Positions 36,221-46,890 of a DNA stretch of 64,000 bases are shown here, piece by piece. The notes under the pieces are model-generated. The model saw only the letters and a list, made by a program, of their open reading frames with translations, was not told where the DNA came from and made no database searches. Source of the DNA: Saxidomus purpurata (lineage: Eukaryota > Mollusca > Bivalvia > Venerida > Veneridae); NCBI GenBank assembly GCA_022818135.1, contig JAFMSR010000006.1, forward strand, positions 35,442,997 to 35,506,996, in the 5' to 3' direction. Positions within the stretch are counted from its first letter, which is position 1. Every line of letters starts with the position of its first letter. The position numbers were made by a program, and so were the translations under genes.

Positions 36221-36640
36221 GTAAATATCGGAATAGGAAAAATTTGATTTTTATTGAAAGTAACAGATAGTGTTACATTGAAAGTGACAGGTAAATAATG
36301 GAATATGACACTTTACATTGAGTATCAAACTTAACATTGAAAGTGACAGGTAATGGAATATGACTCTTTACATTGAGTATAATAATCAAACTTAACAGTG
36401 AAAGTGAAACTTTACATTGAAAGTGACAGGTAATGGAATATGACTCTTTACATTGAGTATCAAACTTAACATTGAAAGTGAAACTTTACATTGAAAGTGA
36501 CAGGTAAGTTATAACAGAATTTGAAATTCCAAGGGTGAAAATGACAGATAAATGATAGAATATGACACACTTTTTATTGAAAGTGACAGGTAAATAATGA
36601 AATGTGAAACTTTTCATTGAAAGTGGCCAACGTACTGTGA
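36205..36640 (+). repeat. Tandem repeat seeded by an exon end and its 5' splice site
   Basis: Copies of CATTGAAAGTGACAGGTAA, the end of the coding exon plus donor, occur at about 36202, 36274, 36333, 36415, 36489 and 36577, with intervening AATGGAATATGAC..CTTTACATTGAGTAT. Degenerate copies are at about 36255 and 36390. Each intact copy keeps an AG-GTAA donor. Confidence 0.85.
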
Positions 36641-36699
36641 CTCAGTGGAATTTGTTTCACATTTTATTTAACAGTAATGCAGAACCATCTACAAGTTTG

Positions 36700-36900
36700 A
36701 GTGCATAAGTAGCTGTGGTGTTCTAAACCACTATAGCCTTGGTACATTTGAGGGTCATGGGTTTGAGCTCATGCAAAAACCTTGACCACTTCTACATGGA
36801 AGTTGGCGGGTGCTAGTGGAGAAAATGGATGTATTACTGAACCATACCAGAACTGACAATGAGATACACTTCATGACTCGGATATAACCGTATTGATGCT
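36700..36900 (+). mobile_element. Decayed SINE-like repeat
   Basis: Contains GGTCATGGGTTTGAGCTCAT (box B-like), AAGTTGGCGGGTGCTAGTGG and ACCATACCAGAACTGACAAT. This order matches the SINE at 63129-63383 but is much diverged. Confidence 0.45.
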
Positions 36901-37143
36901 GTAAAAAATACATGGAATGCAATAAGAACAAAGTACAGTTTTTATGCAGTTAATGCAACAAAACTGCTATGAATGTTTTAATATAGAGTTTGTAAAAATA
37001 TGAAATGTTGCACATCCGGCTCTGTTTATTTTTGTAAACCATAATCTCATTGCAGCTCTAGTGGAGCCAGAAACATTGAAATAATAATCTCTCTTGTATT
37101 GTATTTAGAGATTGAGTAATTTGAATATGTAAATTACCAAATA

Positions 37144-37373
37144 ATCGCGCAGCTGTCGTGGCGCAGTGGTAGTGCTTTCGCCTCAGGATCGAAGGGTCCA
37201 GGGTTTCGATCCCCTCCATAGCCATGTCAGTAGTGTCCTTAGTGAGGCAAGACATAAATAATTCCACATTGCCTCTCTCTCTCTTCGAGGTTGATTCCAT
37301 CTGGATTGGGTCTGCTTTTCTAAGTTGTAAGAACTTGTTTCGCGATAGAGAATAAATGAATTACTATAAAGAG
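37144..37373 (+). mobile_element. tRNA-derived SINE with target duplication
   Basis: Head AGCTGTCGTGGCGCAGTGGT (box A) and GGGTTTCGATCCCC (box B); body with GTCCTTAGTGAGGCAAGACA, a CT repeat, GGTTGATTCCATCTGG and AACTTGTTTCGCGATAGAG; tail AATAAATGAATTACTATAA. An 8-bp repeat ACCAAATA flanks it (37136-37143 and 37374-37381). Not a functional tRNA gene: no acceptor stem pairing follows box B. Confidence 0.85.
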
Positions 37374-37664
37374 ACCAAATATTTAATTGGGTGACGTCCG
37401 ATGGGCAACATAGAATTAAAGCTCATGAGATACTGCCTAGTTGGTACATGGACAGAGAATAAAGTAGCAGTAAGAGATGTTGCTGACAGTTTCTCTTCAG
37501 TTACATTTCAAGTTTTATTTTAAACCAATATTTTCTTTTAAATGCTAATACTGTCTTAAATTGTGTTGTCGGTTGTGTTTAAGACTGGTGTTACCATGAC
37601 AACAGTAGTACATTGGAGTTGCTCATGTGTAATTTTTATGTAAATTCTCATGTTGATATTTTTC

Positions 37665-38012
37665 TTAAAGCTACTCGCTCTCAGTTGCCGTTGAAAAAAA
37701 AAAATTTTCAAAAATGACTAATACATACTATACATAAATATATAACTAAAGGCTAGAATCAACAATAGAAGAATTGATTGAAAATGTTGGTTTTACGGCA
37801 CTGCTACACTATTATTAAGTTTATATTGGAATTTCAAAAGTGTTTGCAATGCTTTATTATTTGGTAGCATATTATTTCAAATCTACAGATATATGTGAAA
37901 GGAATTTATGCTGGAACCTTTTTATATGACATTATGAACTAAAATACATTATTTTCATACAGTTTGAAGAACTTAATTTTTTTACCAAAATCTGAGAGCG
38001 AGCAGCTTTAAA
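37665..38012. mobile_element. TTAAAGCTRCTCGCTCTCAG inverted-repeat MITE
   Basis: Left end TTAAAGCTACTCGCTCTCAG; right end CTGAGAGCGAGCAGCTTTAA, a 20-bp inverted repeat with one mismatch, 348 bp overall. Each end carries the palindrome TTAA, which could be a target duplication or part of the repeat. No ORF. Confidence 0.82.
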
Positions 38013-38547
38013 ACGATGTCTGCAAGAATGTCTTTATTTAATCACAGTGAAGTGTGCAACCATTATTATGTGACGTTTTAAAAGCAACCAATCAGTGCTA
38101 AGGAATATTCCCGTTTAACATGTTTTAAGCTTCTAGAACTTTGTTACTTACATACTGTTCTTGGAAATGAAAACTTGAATATAGATATCTAGGTGTGTAC
38201 TATTGATTGAGAAATAAGAAAGTAAATTTTGAATGAGTTTTGAGATAAGTACTAAGTCACGGACAAGCTTTGGATAATTGTATGTCATCCTTTTTCAGAA
38301 AAGGATACTTTTAAAGTTAGTATTAAAGCCTTGTATAGAAGTCATGCAAAGTTTAGGACTGAAGAAAAGTGTATAATATCTACTCCGTAATAGATTGACC
38401 TGTAACCAACAGCGGCAAGACTTTTGGGAATGGAGATAATTGGAAATCTAGCTTTGTTTGAAAGATTCACCATGCTTTGAATATATGCGAAACATGACAA
38501 CAATACTACTGTAGAGTTGAGCATTATTTGTTTATTTCGTATTTCAG
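38013..38547. other. Intronic sequence, nothing recognised
   Basis: AT-rich, no repeat family recognised. The minus-strand frame at 38342-38653 overlaps the following coding exon and is a shadow. Confidence 0.5.
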
Positions 38548-38703
38548 TGATGACGTGTTTGGAAGAGAGATAGAATTTCAGCGTCACAGGGGTCGTGCTC
38601 TTAGTTGTCACTGGAGAAAGCTTCAGCACGCAGTTCTGAGTCATGTGATCCAAGGACGCAATTTTCCCTCAGTGACGTCCAGTGTCGATAGACGCAGTGC
38701 AAG
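38548..38703 (+). CDS. TBC1D2: TBC1D2-like exon: basic helical linker
   Basis: A 156-bp exon with acceptor TATTTCAG and donor GTATGT, phase 2 in and out (skippable without frameshift). It encodes SDDVFGREIEFQRHRGRALS, then CHWRKLQHAVLSHVIQGRNF and PSVTSSVDRRSAR. It is rich in R, H and K. No domain recognised. The frame stays open past the donor into a 54-bp tandem repeat until 39052; this is a by-product of the repeat length being a multiple of three, though intron retention would give about 116 further residues before a stop. Confidence 0.8.
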
Positions 38704-38995
38704 GTATGTGTATTTCTCTCTTATCAACATGAAGCAGAGAAACAGACACAAAGCTAGGCACCAATATTTCTCTTTTATATACATCAAACAAAGAAACATA
38801 CACAAAACTAGGTACCAATATTTCTCTTTTATATACATCAAACACAGAAACGACACAGTGTTCTCTAAGCTTCCTTCCCCTTTTTACATCAAAACAGAAA
38901 AAACACAAAGCAGGGTACCAGTATATATCAAACACAGAAACAGACACAAAGCAGGGCACCAATATTTCTCTTTCATATACATAAATCACAGAAGC
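38701..38995 (+). repeat. 54-bp tandem repeat beginning at a 5' splice site
   Basis: Unit 1 starts at the exon end itself (AAGGTATGTGTATTTCTC), unit 2 reads AGGCACCAATATTTCTC at about 38756 and unit 3 AGGTACCAATATTTCTC at about 38810. Each is followed by ACATCAAACAAAGAAACA-like sequence. Partial, shuffled units continue to about 38995. Confidence 0.8.
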
Positions 38996-39432
38996 AGGAA
39001 CTTTTATGAACTGTTTGTCACAGTTCTATACATAAACTATATATTCTGTTAAAAGAAAATGAGGTGCACAATTATTCTATTTTCCCACTTTAAAATTAAT
39101 AAATAGCTTTCCTTTGTGAATCACTGAGTACTCAGGTGAACCAGTACTTAAGTGAACCAACAATTGTTTAACCTTGCTTAAGTTAAAAAGGTTAAAAAAA
39201 CATGTTGCCATGTTGTTAGTTCATTTTTCAATCTGTCATAAGATAAAAAAACAACAACAGGTGAACAATGACATTTTACTGTCCTGAAAGTAGTTTTGAG
39301 TTGCATTATGGGAAGGCCAGTGTCCAAATTTCTAACTAGACAAAATATAGTAAACAATTTGCACCATCACAAATGATGTTTAAACCCCTGTTTAAGTGTT
39401 ACATAATTTGTTGAATATTTTTTAACAGTCTT

Positions 39433-40440
39433 TAGCTCACCTGACTTTGCCAGGGTGAGATTTTCTAATGGATGATTGTCCGTTGTCTGTCGTCCATCAA
39501 CATTTTGATTCAAACGACATCTCCTCTGAAACCACTGGGCCAATGTTGATGAAACTATGCAGGGATGTTCCTTGCATGAAGCTCTACCAAAATTGTTCAA
39601 AGAATTCCATTCCATGCAGAACTCTGGTTGCTATGGCAAAAAATAGGATTTAAAAAAAAATCTTTTTCTCTGAAACCACAAGGCCTAGAGCTAAGATATT
39701 TAGCATGTAGCATTGTCTAGTGGACCTCTACCAAGATTGTTCAAATTATGACCACTGGGTCAAAATTGACCTCGCGCAGGTGGTCAATTAGTTTTACATA
39801 GGCTAATATAGGAAAAACTTTAAAAATCTTCTTCTCTGAAACCACAAGGCCTAGAGCTTAGATATTTGGCATGTAGCATTGTCCAGTGGACCTCTACAAC
39901 AACTGTTCAAATTATCACCCCTAGATCAATATGGATCCTGCCGGGGGGCGGGGGGTGTCACTTGGTTTTACATAGACTATGTAGGAAAAACTTTAAAAAT
40001 CTTCTTCTCTGAAACCACAAGGCCTGGAGCTTAGATATTTGGCATGTAGACCTCTATCAATTTATGATCCCCGGGTCAAAATTGACCCTGCCCAGGGGGG
40101 TCACTTGCTTTTACATAGGCTTATATAGAAAAAATCATCTTCTCTGAAACAGCAAGGCCTTGAGCTAAGATATTTAGCATGTAGCATTGCCTAGTGGACA
40201 TCTACCAAGATTGTTCAAATCATGACCCCTGGGCATCAAAACTGACCAAGCTGGGGGTGGGGGAGGTGTCTCTTGATTTTACATAGAAAAAACTTTAACA
40301 TCTTCTTCTCAGAAACCATGTCACAAGACCTAGAACTTAGATATTTAGCACGCAGCAATGCCTTGTGGACCTTTACCAAGATTGTTAAAATCATGATCAC
40401 CAGTTGAAAACTAACCCTTCCTGGAAAGTCAGACTTAGAG
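39433..40440 (+). mobile_element. AGCTCACCTG element with about six core units, right end missing
   Basis: Starts TTTAGCTCACCTGACTTTGC, then GTCCGTTGTCTGTCGTCCAT. Units of about 165 bp carry GGAAAAACTTTAAAAATCTT, ACCACAAGGCCTAGAGCTTA and AGATATTTGGCATGTAGCAT. The usual GTGAGCGATATAGGG end is absent. Confidence 0.75.
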
Positions 40441-40476
40441 GTTATTGGCTTTTTGTGTGAACTCCGTATCTGTTGA

Positions 40477-40703
40477 GCCGCTGTGGCACAGTGGTAGTGT
40501 GTTTTGTCTCAGGATCGAAGGGCTCCAGGTTTGATTCCTTCCATCGCCATGTTTGTAGTGTCCTTAGGCAAGACACAAATAATTCCAGATTGCCTCCCTC
40601 TCTTTGAGGTTGATTCCATCTGGAATGAGTCTTGAGAGCGATTAATGTAAGTTGTAGGAACTTTTTTCGCAATCTAGAATAAATAAATTAGTATAAACTA
40701 CAA
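40477..40703 (+). mobile_element. tRNA-derived SINE with 9-bp target duplication
   Basis: Same family as 37144-37373: GCTGTGGCACAGTGGTAGTG head, degenerate box B (AGGTTTGATTCC), GTGTCCTTAGGCAAGACAC body and AATAAATTAGTATAAACT tail. ATCTGTTGA flanks it at 40468-40476 and 40704-40712. It interrupts a repeat of the CCATATCTGTTGAACCC type that resumes immediately afterwards. Confidence 0.88.
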
Positions 40704-41399
40704 ATCTGTTGAACCCTTTGAAGGATTTTTACAAAACTTGGGCCAAGTGTTCATCTTATCAAGATGACGTGCAGAACCCATGTTCCATATCTACCTGTCA
40801 CCTCATTAGTTCACACTTCATTATATTATGAGTCATTGGTTTATCATATCCACTCCATATTTCTTGAAGCCTTTGAAGGATTTTTACATAACTTTGGTCA
40901 AATGTTCATCTCATTAAGACGGCATCCAGAACCCTCGTTTCAACTCCGTCAGCTCAAGGTCAAGGTCGCTCTAAGGGGTCATTCATTTTTCTTGTCCACT
41001 CCATATCTCTTTAACCCCCTGAACGATATTCTTTTGAGGAACAATGGCTAGGAAACTGCTTGTCTGTTAAAATAACAAATGCTGTTAAACAGGCCTTAAA
41101 CCCACAGAATAAACAGAAGACATTTTAGATTTGAATGTAGAAACTTTGTGTTTTGTAACCTTTTGTCATATAATTTTGATCTTTAATTTGTCCCTTGGTT
41201 ATTAAAGACAAGCTGAAATTTCAGGAAAACTTTCAAATTATTTCTATGGTGGTAATTCAATACTGAACAAGCATTCAGACAGAAAATGTCCATAATATGA
41301 TACTTTAATGGAACATTGTCAACCCAGAGGAATTATTGAAAATTTAATTTCGGAATGAAGTCATCTTTATTTGCAGACTTTGTATCATTTGAGGTCTCT

Positions 41400-41575
41400 G
41401 GCTGTATTTCAGATTGCTTTCAGTTGTGGGTGCTTCAACCCCGTCTTGTGAGTACGTCCATCTGTCTGTTAAGTTTTCTTTGATAAACTCTACAGGTCAC
41501 AATTTTCATTTTGATTTTCATGAAGCTTGTCCAGAACCTGTAGTTGATCTGTATAGAAAATGAACTGCACTGTGT
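41400..41575 (+). mobile_element. Fragment of the repeat family at 45545-46204
   Basis: GTCCATCTGTCTGTTAAGTT, GATAAACTCTACAGGTCACA and CCTGTAGTTGATCTGTAT match the first unit at 45545. It is cut off where the GTGAATGTCAC minisatellite starts. Confidence 0.6.
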
Positions 41576-41591
41576 GAAAACTGTATTGGAA

Positions 41592-43283
41592 AAAAAGTGA
41601 ATGTCACTTGAATAGGCTGTATATCCTGGTGTAATGTATTACAAAAAAGTGACTGTCACTTAAGAATCCTTTAAAAGTAAAAGTGAATGTCACTTGCACA
41701 GGATGTATTATCCTAGTATAATGTCTTAGGAAAAGAAAGTGAATGTCACTTGCATAGGCTGTATATCCTGGTGTAATGTATTACAAAAAAGTGACTGTCA
41801 CTTTCACAGTATATCCTGTGTAATGTATTAGTAAAAAGTGAATGTCACTTGCACAGGATGTATTATCCTAGTACAATGTCTTAGGGAAAAGTGAATGTCA
41901 CTTTCACAGTATATTCTGGTGTAATGCATTAGTAAATGTGAATGTCACTTGCACATGATGTATATTCTAGTACAATGTCTTAGGAAGAACTGACTGTCAC
42001 TCACACAGAATGTATAGTCTGGTATTATGTCTTATAGGAAAAGTGAATGTCACTTGCATAGGATGTATAACCTGGTACAATATCTTAGGAAAAAGTGACA
42101 GTCACTCACACAGGATGTATAGTCTGGAATAATGTCTTAGGAAAAGTGAATGTCACTTGCACAGGATGTATATCCTGGTATAATGTCTTGGGAAAAAGTG
42201 AATGTCACTCACACAGGATATATAGTCTGGTATTATGTCTTAGTAAAAGTGAATGTCACTTGCACAGGATGTATATCCTGGTATAATGTCTTAGGAAAAA
42301 GTGAATGTCACTCACACAGGATGTAAGGTCTGGTATAATGTCTTAGTAAAAGTGAATGTCACTTGCACAGGATGTATATCCTGGTATAATGTCTTAGGAA
42401 AAAGTGACTGTCACTCACACAAGATGTATAGTCTGGTATTATGTCTTAGTAAAAGTGAATGTCACTTGCACAGGATGTATATCCTGGTATAATGTCTTAG
42501 GAAAAAGTGAATGTCACTCACACAGGATGTATAGTCTGGTATTATGTCTTAGTAAAAGTGAATGTCACTTGCACAGGATGTATATCCTGGTATAATGTCT
42601 TAGGAAAAAGTGAATGTCACTCACACAGGATGTAAGGTCTGGTATAATGTCTTAGTAAAAGTGAATGTCACTTGCACAGGATGTATATCCTGGTATAATG
42701 TCTTAGGAAAAAGTGACTGTCACTCACACAAGATGTATAGTCTGGTATTATGTCTTAGTAAAAGTGAATGTCACTTGCACAGGATGCATATCCTGGTATA
42801 ATGTCTTAGGAAAAAGTGACTGTCACTCACATAGGACGTGTCATTAGGGAAAAGTGAATGCCACTCACACAGAATGTTTATAACACCCATGTAATGCATT
42901 ACGAAACAGTGAATGTCATTCACACAGGATATTTATCCCGGTGTAATGCATTACAAAATAGTGAATGTCATTCACACAGGATGTTTATCCTAGTATAATA
43001 TCTTAGGAAAAAGTGACTGTCACTCACACAGGATGTATAGTCTGGTATTATGTCTTAGTAAAAGTGAATGTCACTTGCACAGGATGTATATCCTGGTATA
43101 ATGTCTTAGGAAAAAGTGACTGTCACTCACATAGGACGTGTCATTAGGGAAAAGTGAATGCCACTCACACAGGATGTTTATAATGCCCATGTAATGCATT
43201 ACGAAACAGTGAATGTCATTCACACAGGATATTTATCCTGGTGTAATGCATTACAAAATAGTGAATGTCATTCACACAAAATA
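41592..43283 (+). repeat. Minisatellite, 51/52-bp units forming a 103-bp dimer
   Basis: About 30 units built from GTGAATGTCACTTGCACAGG, ATGTATATCCTGG and TAATGTCTTAGGAAAAA. From about 42100 to 42830 two alternating variants (TTGCACAGG and TCACACAGG) form a 103-bp higher-order unit, so short frames recur every 103 bases (42301, 42404) or 206 bases (42095, 42301). Each unit holds two small palindromes, GTGA-nnn-TCAC and AGGAT-GTAT-ATCCT. Edges are diverged and the centre is homogeneous. Confidence 0.92.
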
Positions 43284-44789
43284 GATATGCAAGTGAAATG
43301 ATCAGAAGATTGTACACATTAAAAGGTGTATGTAGGTCTTAAAACATGGTTTGCAGTTCAATATGTAATGTTTATGTAGACAAGTGAGAGTGGAAAAAAG
43401 AGCTTTTAATGCATATAGAAAGTTTAGGATGTAAATGAATAGAGCAGCTGTGACAATATGTACTAGAATATATATATATCTGGCTATGGACCTTCTGTTG
43501 CAAAGTGAGTAATCAATTAAGCAGAAGGCCTGTTGATTTATGATTCACTTGAAAGGCTGAAAACCAAGCTGTTAGGGGCTGTAGATTTATATTTTTACGA
43601 AAAGTGACTAAACTAGATATTGGATTACCATAATTGGAAAGACATGTTTTGGTTCTTGACTCTGTAAGTACAGTAGCTGATCATTCTAAAGAGGGTATAG
43701 ACAATTAAAAGACAGTGTACGATCAACTTAAGGTTCAAGTTTGCAAGAGAGATCTGTTTTTGTACGTCTTTGATAGTTTCACTTTTTATCGAGAAAGAAA
43801 TGATCCAAATTTCAGAAATTAAAAAAAAAACAGGTTTGGTAGTGTAACGACTTCTCCAGATTTCATGCTGCATTCCTAGAAACAATTAAGGTCTAAATTA
43901 TAAATTTGATTAAACCTTACCTAGCTGGTGACAAGTGACCTTGCTAAACCAGTCTGGACCATGATCAGCCTGTACATCTTTGCTGTCTGATCGTGTTCTC
44001 CATTGTTCATTATTCAGTGAGTAAACTTTCATGAATCACCATTTTGAACAACTTTTTGTCCAAATTGAATGACGGATAAGTTTGAAAAAAATTTAACATA
44101 GAAAGGATGAATTACATATGGAACTTTACTATATCCAGATCTGTGAAGGTAGAAAAAAGCAAAAGTTACCTATTCATAAAGTTATATCTTTTGATAAGTG
44201 ATACCAAGCAGCTCATGTTATGCAACCATTTCTTTTCATTTTTACACCTTTCTAGATGTATTACAGTCTTTTTGACAAAGAGCCAATAACATTGACTCAA
44301 GTTTTTTTCTTTTTCAAAAGTTATCTCTCTTGACTGTGTACAGACATTCATCATATCTGGATAAATTTTTATGAGAAAAACAATGTCATGAACTATTAAC
44401 CTTACCTGAGGCACTGAAATTCTCTGAACTTTCCATAACCAGGACAAATTTCATCTGTTTTTACCAAGTAGGACACATGATTAATTAGTAATGTAGCTTA
44501 CAGTGGAATTATGGTACATGAAGAGCCAATATATTTTGATAGAGATGTACTATCCAGTCAAATCTTTGTTAAACAGGTAACCAAGGGAAATATGAAAGTT
44601 GCTTCTGAACACAGATAACATACATCTAAATGTAAATGTTTGTATATTTTTATAGCAGTACTGGTTGCAATAATTTTAGCGGGTTTTTAACTGAGGTATT
44701 TACTGTGAACACAAGTTCTATTATTGTTTTGAAAACTTACTATGCAGTCATGGCATGTGTCTGGTAACGTTTACATTTTATATGTACAG
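43284..44789. other. Intronic sequence, foldback-family fragment only
   Basis: About 43925-44040 resembles the foldback element (GGACCATGATCAGCCTGTAC, TTCAGTGAGTAAACTTTCAT). The rest is AT-rich and unrecognised. Short frames on both strands (43625-43885, 44107-44447) have no splice or domain support. Confidence 0.5.
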
Positions 44790-44885
44790 TTCACGATCTG
44801 CGTCGAGTGACTCGGCTATCGAGAGAGGCGAGGGTACGCCCCAGGAGTTGATAAGTCGTTTAGGAGAACTTGAGCGAGAACTGAT
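44790..44885 (+). CDS. TBC1D2: TBC1D2-like exon: start of coiled coil
   Basis: A 96-bp exon with acceptor TATGTACAG and donor GTAAGA, phase 2 in and out (skippable in frame). It encodes SSRSASSDSAIERGEGTPQE, then LISRLGELEREL. The first half is serine-rich linker; from TPQELISRLGELEREL on, leucines at heptad spacing mark the beginning of a coiled coil that continues in the next exon. In the human family this coiled coil lies between the PH and TBC domains and in TBC1D2A binds active Rac1 (family knowledge). Confidence 0.85.
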
Positions 44886-45544
44886 GTAAGATAGCACAAG
44901 CTTGTGTATTGGCTTTAACTTTTGGTTCATGGCGGCTTTTTCACTATCTTCATTTTTACTAAATGCTCACATAGAGAATTGGCTCTGTTGAGCTTTGTTG
45001 ATTTTTGTTGAGCTTTGCTTCGCTTGTAGATGCTGCAACTTGACCACAATGTTTGAATTTTGCGAACAAGTGTATATTTTAATATCTTTTTAAAGGATAG
45101 CAGTTTCATATTGAGCATTAGCTCCTTTTAGATTACTTAGAAAAAAGATACGTAAAAATGAATAATTCATTGTAAGTAGTATTTGGTTATCTTTGTAAGT
45201 TACTGGACTTTGTAGATACACTAAAAATGATATCTATGGTGTTGTACAATTATGATTGTAGACAAATGGACACAAATATAATGGTCACAACAGCTACTTG
45301 TGGTCAGGTTGTGGTATTGCGTCTATCACATGTACAGTTTATATTTTTTCAGTATATACATGCATACTCACTGTTACTATTTAGCATAACTCACAGTTAG
45401 CTTTGAGTTTATTTGCATCCTGGTATAGTGCTTCTATTTTGTGTATGCTTTTGTTTAGCTTTCACAGAACTTTTATGTATGCTTGCTAATATGAATTTAC
45501 ATATAACACATCATTCTTTTGACCCAGAAAATCATTGCCCCAAT

Positions 45545-46204
45545 TTTAGCTCTACTGGACAAAGTCCATCAAAGCTTATGCCATGGTGATTTGTCTGTCA
45601 TCCGTCTGATCTTCTGTCAGTAAACGTTTCCTTGATAATACTCTACAGGTCCCAATTTTCATTTGACTTTTATTAACCTTGCTCAGATAGTTGCCTGCAA
45701 CAAGTAGATGATCTGTATTTTTTGGGTCAGTGGGTCAAAGGTCAAGGTCACAGTGACCTCTGTTAGCTTTTAATGATAATGCTCTACAGGTCACAATTTT
45801 ATATGCAACTTTCATCAAACCTGCTCCAAAGGTTACCTATAACCTGTAGATGATCTGTATTGTTTTTGGGGTCAGTAGGTCAAAGGTCAAGGTTAATGCT
45901 GAATATCTTGTGATCTATATCACCCACAGTCTTCAAACTTCATAGGATGATTGGTCTCACTGAGTAGACAATCCCTTCTGTTTTGGGGTCAGTGGGTCAA
46001 AGGTCAAAGTCACAGTGATCTTTGTTAGCTTTTCCTTTGACTTTCATGAAACTTGCTGAGAAGGTTGCATGCAACTTGTAAGATGATCCCTATTATTTCT
46101 GGGTCAGTGGGTCAAAAGTCAAGGTCACAGTGACCCAAACTTTAAACATCATTTCTGCTCAATATTTTGAGATTTAATCTTGAAACTTCAAAGGATGATT
46201 GGAT
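45545..46204 (+). mobile_element. AGCTCTACTGGA repeat element, units rich in nuclear-receptor half-sites
   Basis: Starts TTTAGCTCTACTGGACAAAG and has about four units of 130-180 bp with GATAATGCTCTACAGGTCAC, TGTAGATGATCTGTATT, GGGTCAGTGGGTCAAAGG and TCAAGGTCACAGTGACC. Related to 41400-41575. Its right side abuts an inverted SINE fragment. Confidence 0.7.
45732..45759 (+). promoter_or_regulatory. Composite DR1-DR0-IR3 nuclear-receptor half-site cluster
   Basis: GGGTCA-A-AGGTCA (DR1, 45732-45744), then AGGTCA directly adjacent (DR0), then CAG and TGACCT, so AGGTCA-CAG-TGACCT at 45745-45759 is a perfect palindromic estrogen-response-element consensus. A second palindrome, AGGTCACAGTGACCC, is at 46122-46136. 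Sequence match only; function in an intronic repeat is unproven. Confidence 0.4.
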
Positions 46205-46335
46205 TTAGTTTATACTAATTTATTTTAGCTCCATTGTGATTTTCTTAGAAAGCTTGAAGCTTATCGAGTCACTCTAAAGTCTGCTTCCTGGAAAAACCAG
46301 TACTGTTGTCATATGAGGAGGTACAACTCCTGTCA
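46205..46335 (-). mobile_element. SINE 3' fragment, minus strand (family of 34087-34280)
   Basis: TTAGTTTATACTAATTTATTT is the reverse complement of the SINE tail. It is followed by inverted GATAAGCTTCAAG, AAAACCAGTACTG-type and CATATGAGGAGGTAC phrases matching the body. Confidence 0.7.
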
Positions 46336-46714
46336 ATTCTGTAGTCAGTCATTTAGGCTCACAATAACTTTGAAATGAAGTAATCTGCTTATTCCTTGTG
46401 AATACAAGTCCTATTTCTCCAAATTTGGAGGGGGCATTTGCGATATTGCTTTAGATGGCAGCTTGTAGCAATGATCACCTTACACACAATCTTCTAACGA
46501 GAGTTTGAGATTCTTTTTTAATGGATGCTGGTGTCAATTATTATAGACTGAGACGGGTGTGGCAATGGACTGTTTGTTATGGCAAAGAAATTGTCAAGAG
46601 TTTGTTCCAAAGTATTCTTAAATTCAGCACTGAGAATTTGCCTCAAAATATACTAATAATATACTAGTTAGATTGTGTAAAGAAAGGTTTTGTACTTCAC
46701 TTAGAACTTCTAAT

Positions 46715-46890
46715 AAAATACTCTGGTGTTGCACTAAGAATTTGCAGCAAAATATTCTGGTATTGTGCTAAGATTTTATAAAAGAAACAACTTTTGGTAC
46801 TGCCCACTTACAATTTGTAACAAAATGCTCTCAGACTGGTATTGCACTAAGAATTTGCAGTAAAATTTTCTGGTATTGCACCAACATAAA
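46715..46890 (+). repeat. Degenerate tandem repeat
   Basis: TTGCACTAAGAATTTGCAGC, TATTCTGGTATTGTGCTAAG, TGGTATTGCACTAAGAATTT and TCTGGTATTGCACC recur at about 40-70 bp. A plus-strand frame just after (46876-47067) is not supported. Confidence 0.6.

Noticed and set aside
37144..37230. Functional tRNA gene
   Set aside because: Boxes A and B are present, but the acceptor stem is not closed, and the segment is the head of a SINE with body, tail and target duplication. Similar heads at 34087, 40477 and 63129 are SINEs too.
38528..39052. 174-residue plus-strand ORF as a single coding unit
   Set aside because: The first part is the coding exon 38548-38703; beyond the GTATGT donor it runs into a 54-bp tandem repeat with no conserved protein content.
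42095..42801. Four similar 63-residue plus-strand ORFs
   Set aside because: They recur with the 103-bp minisatellite period and vary with its unit differences; low-complexity artefacts.
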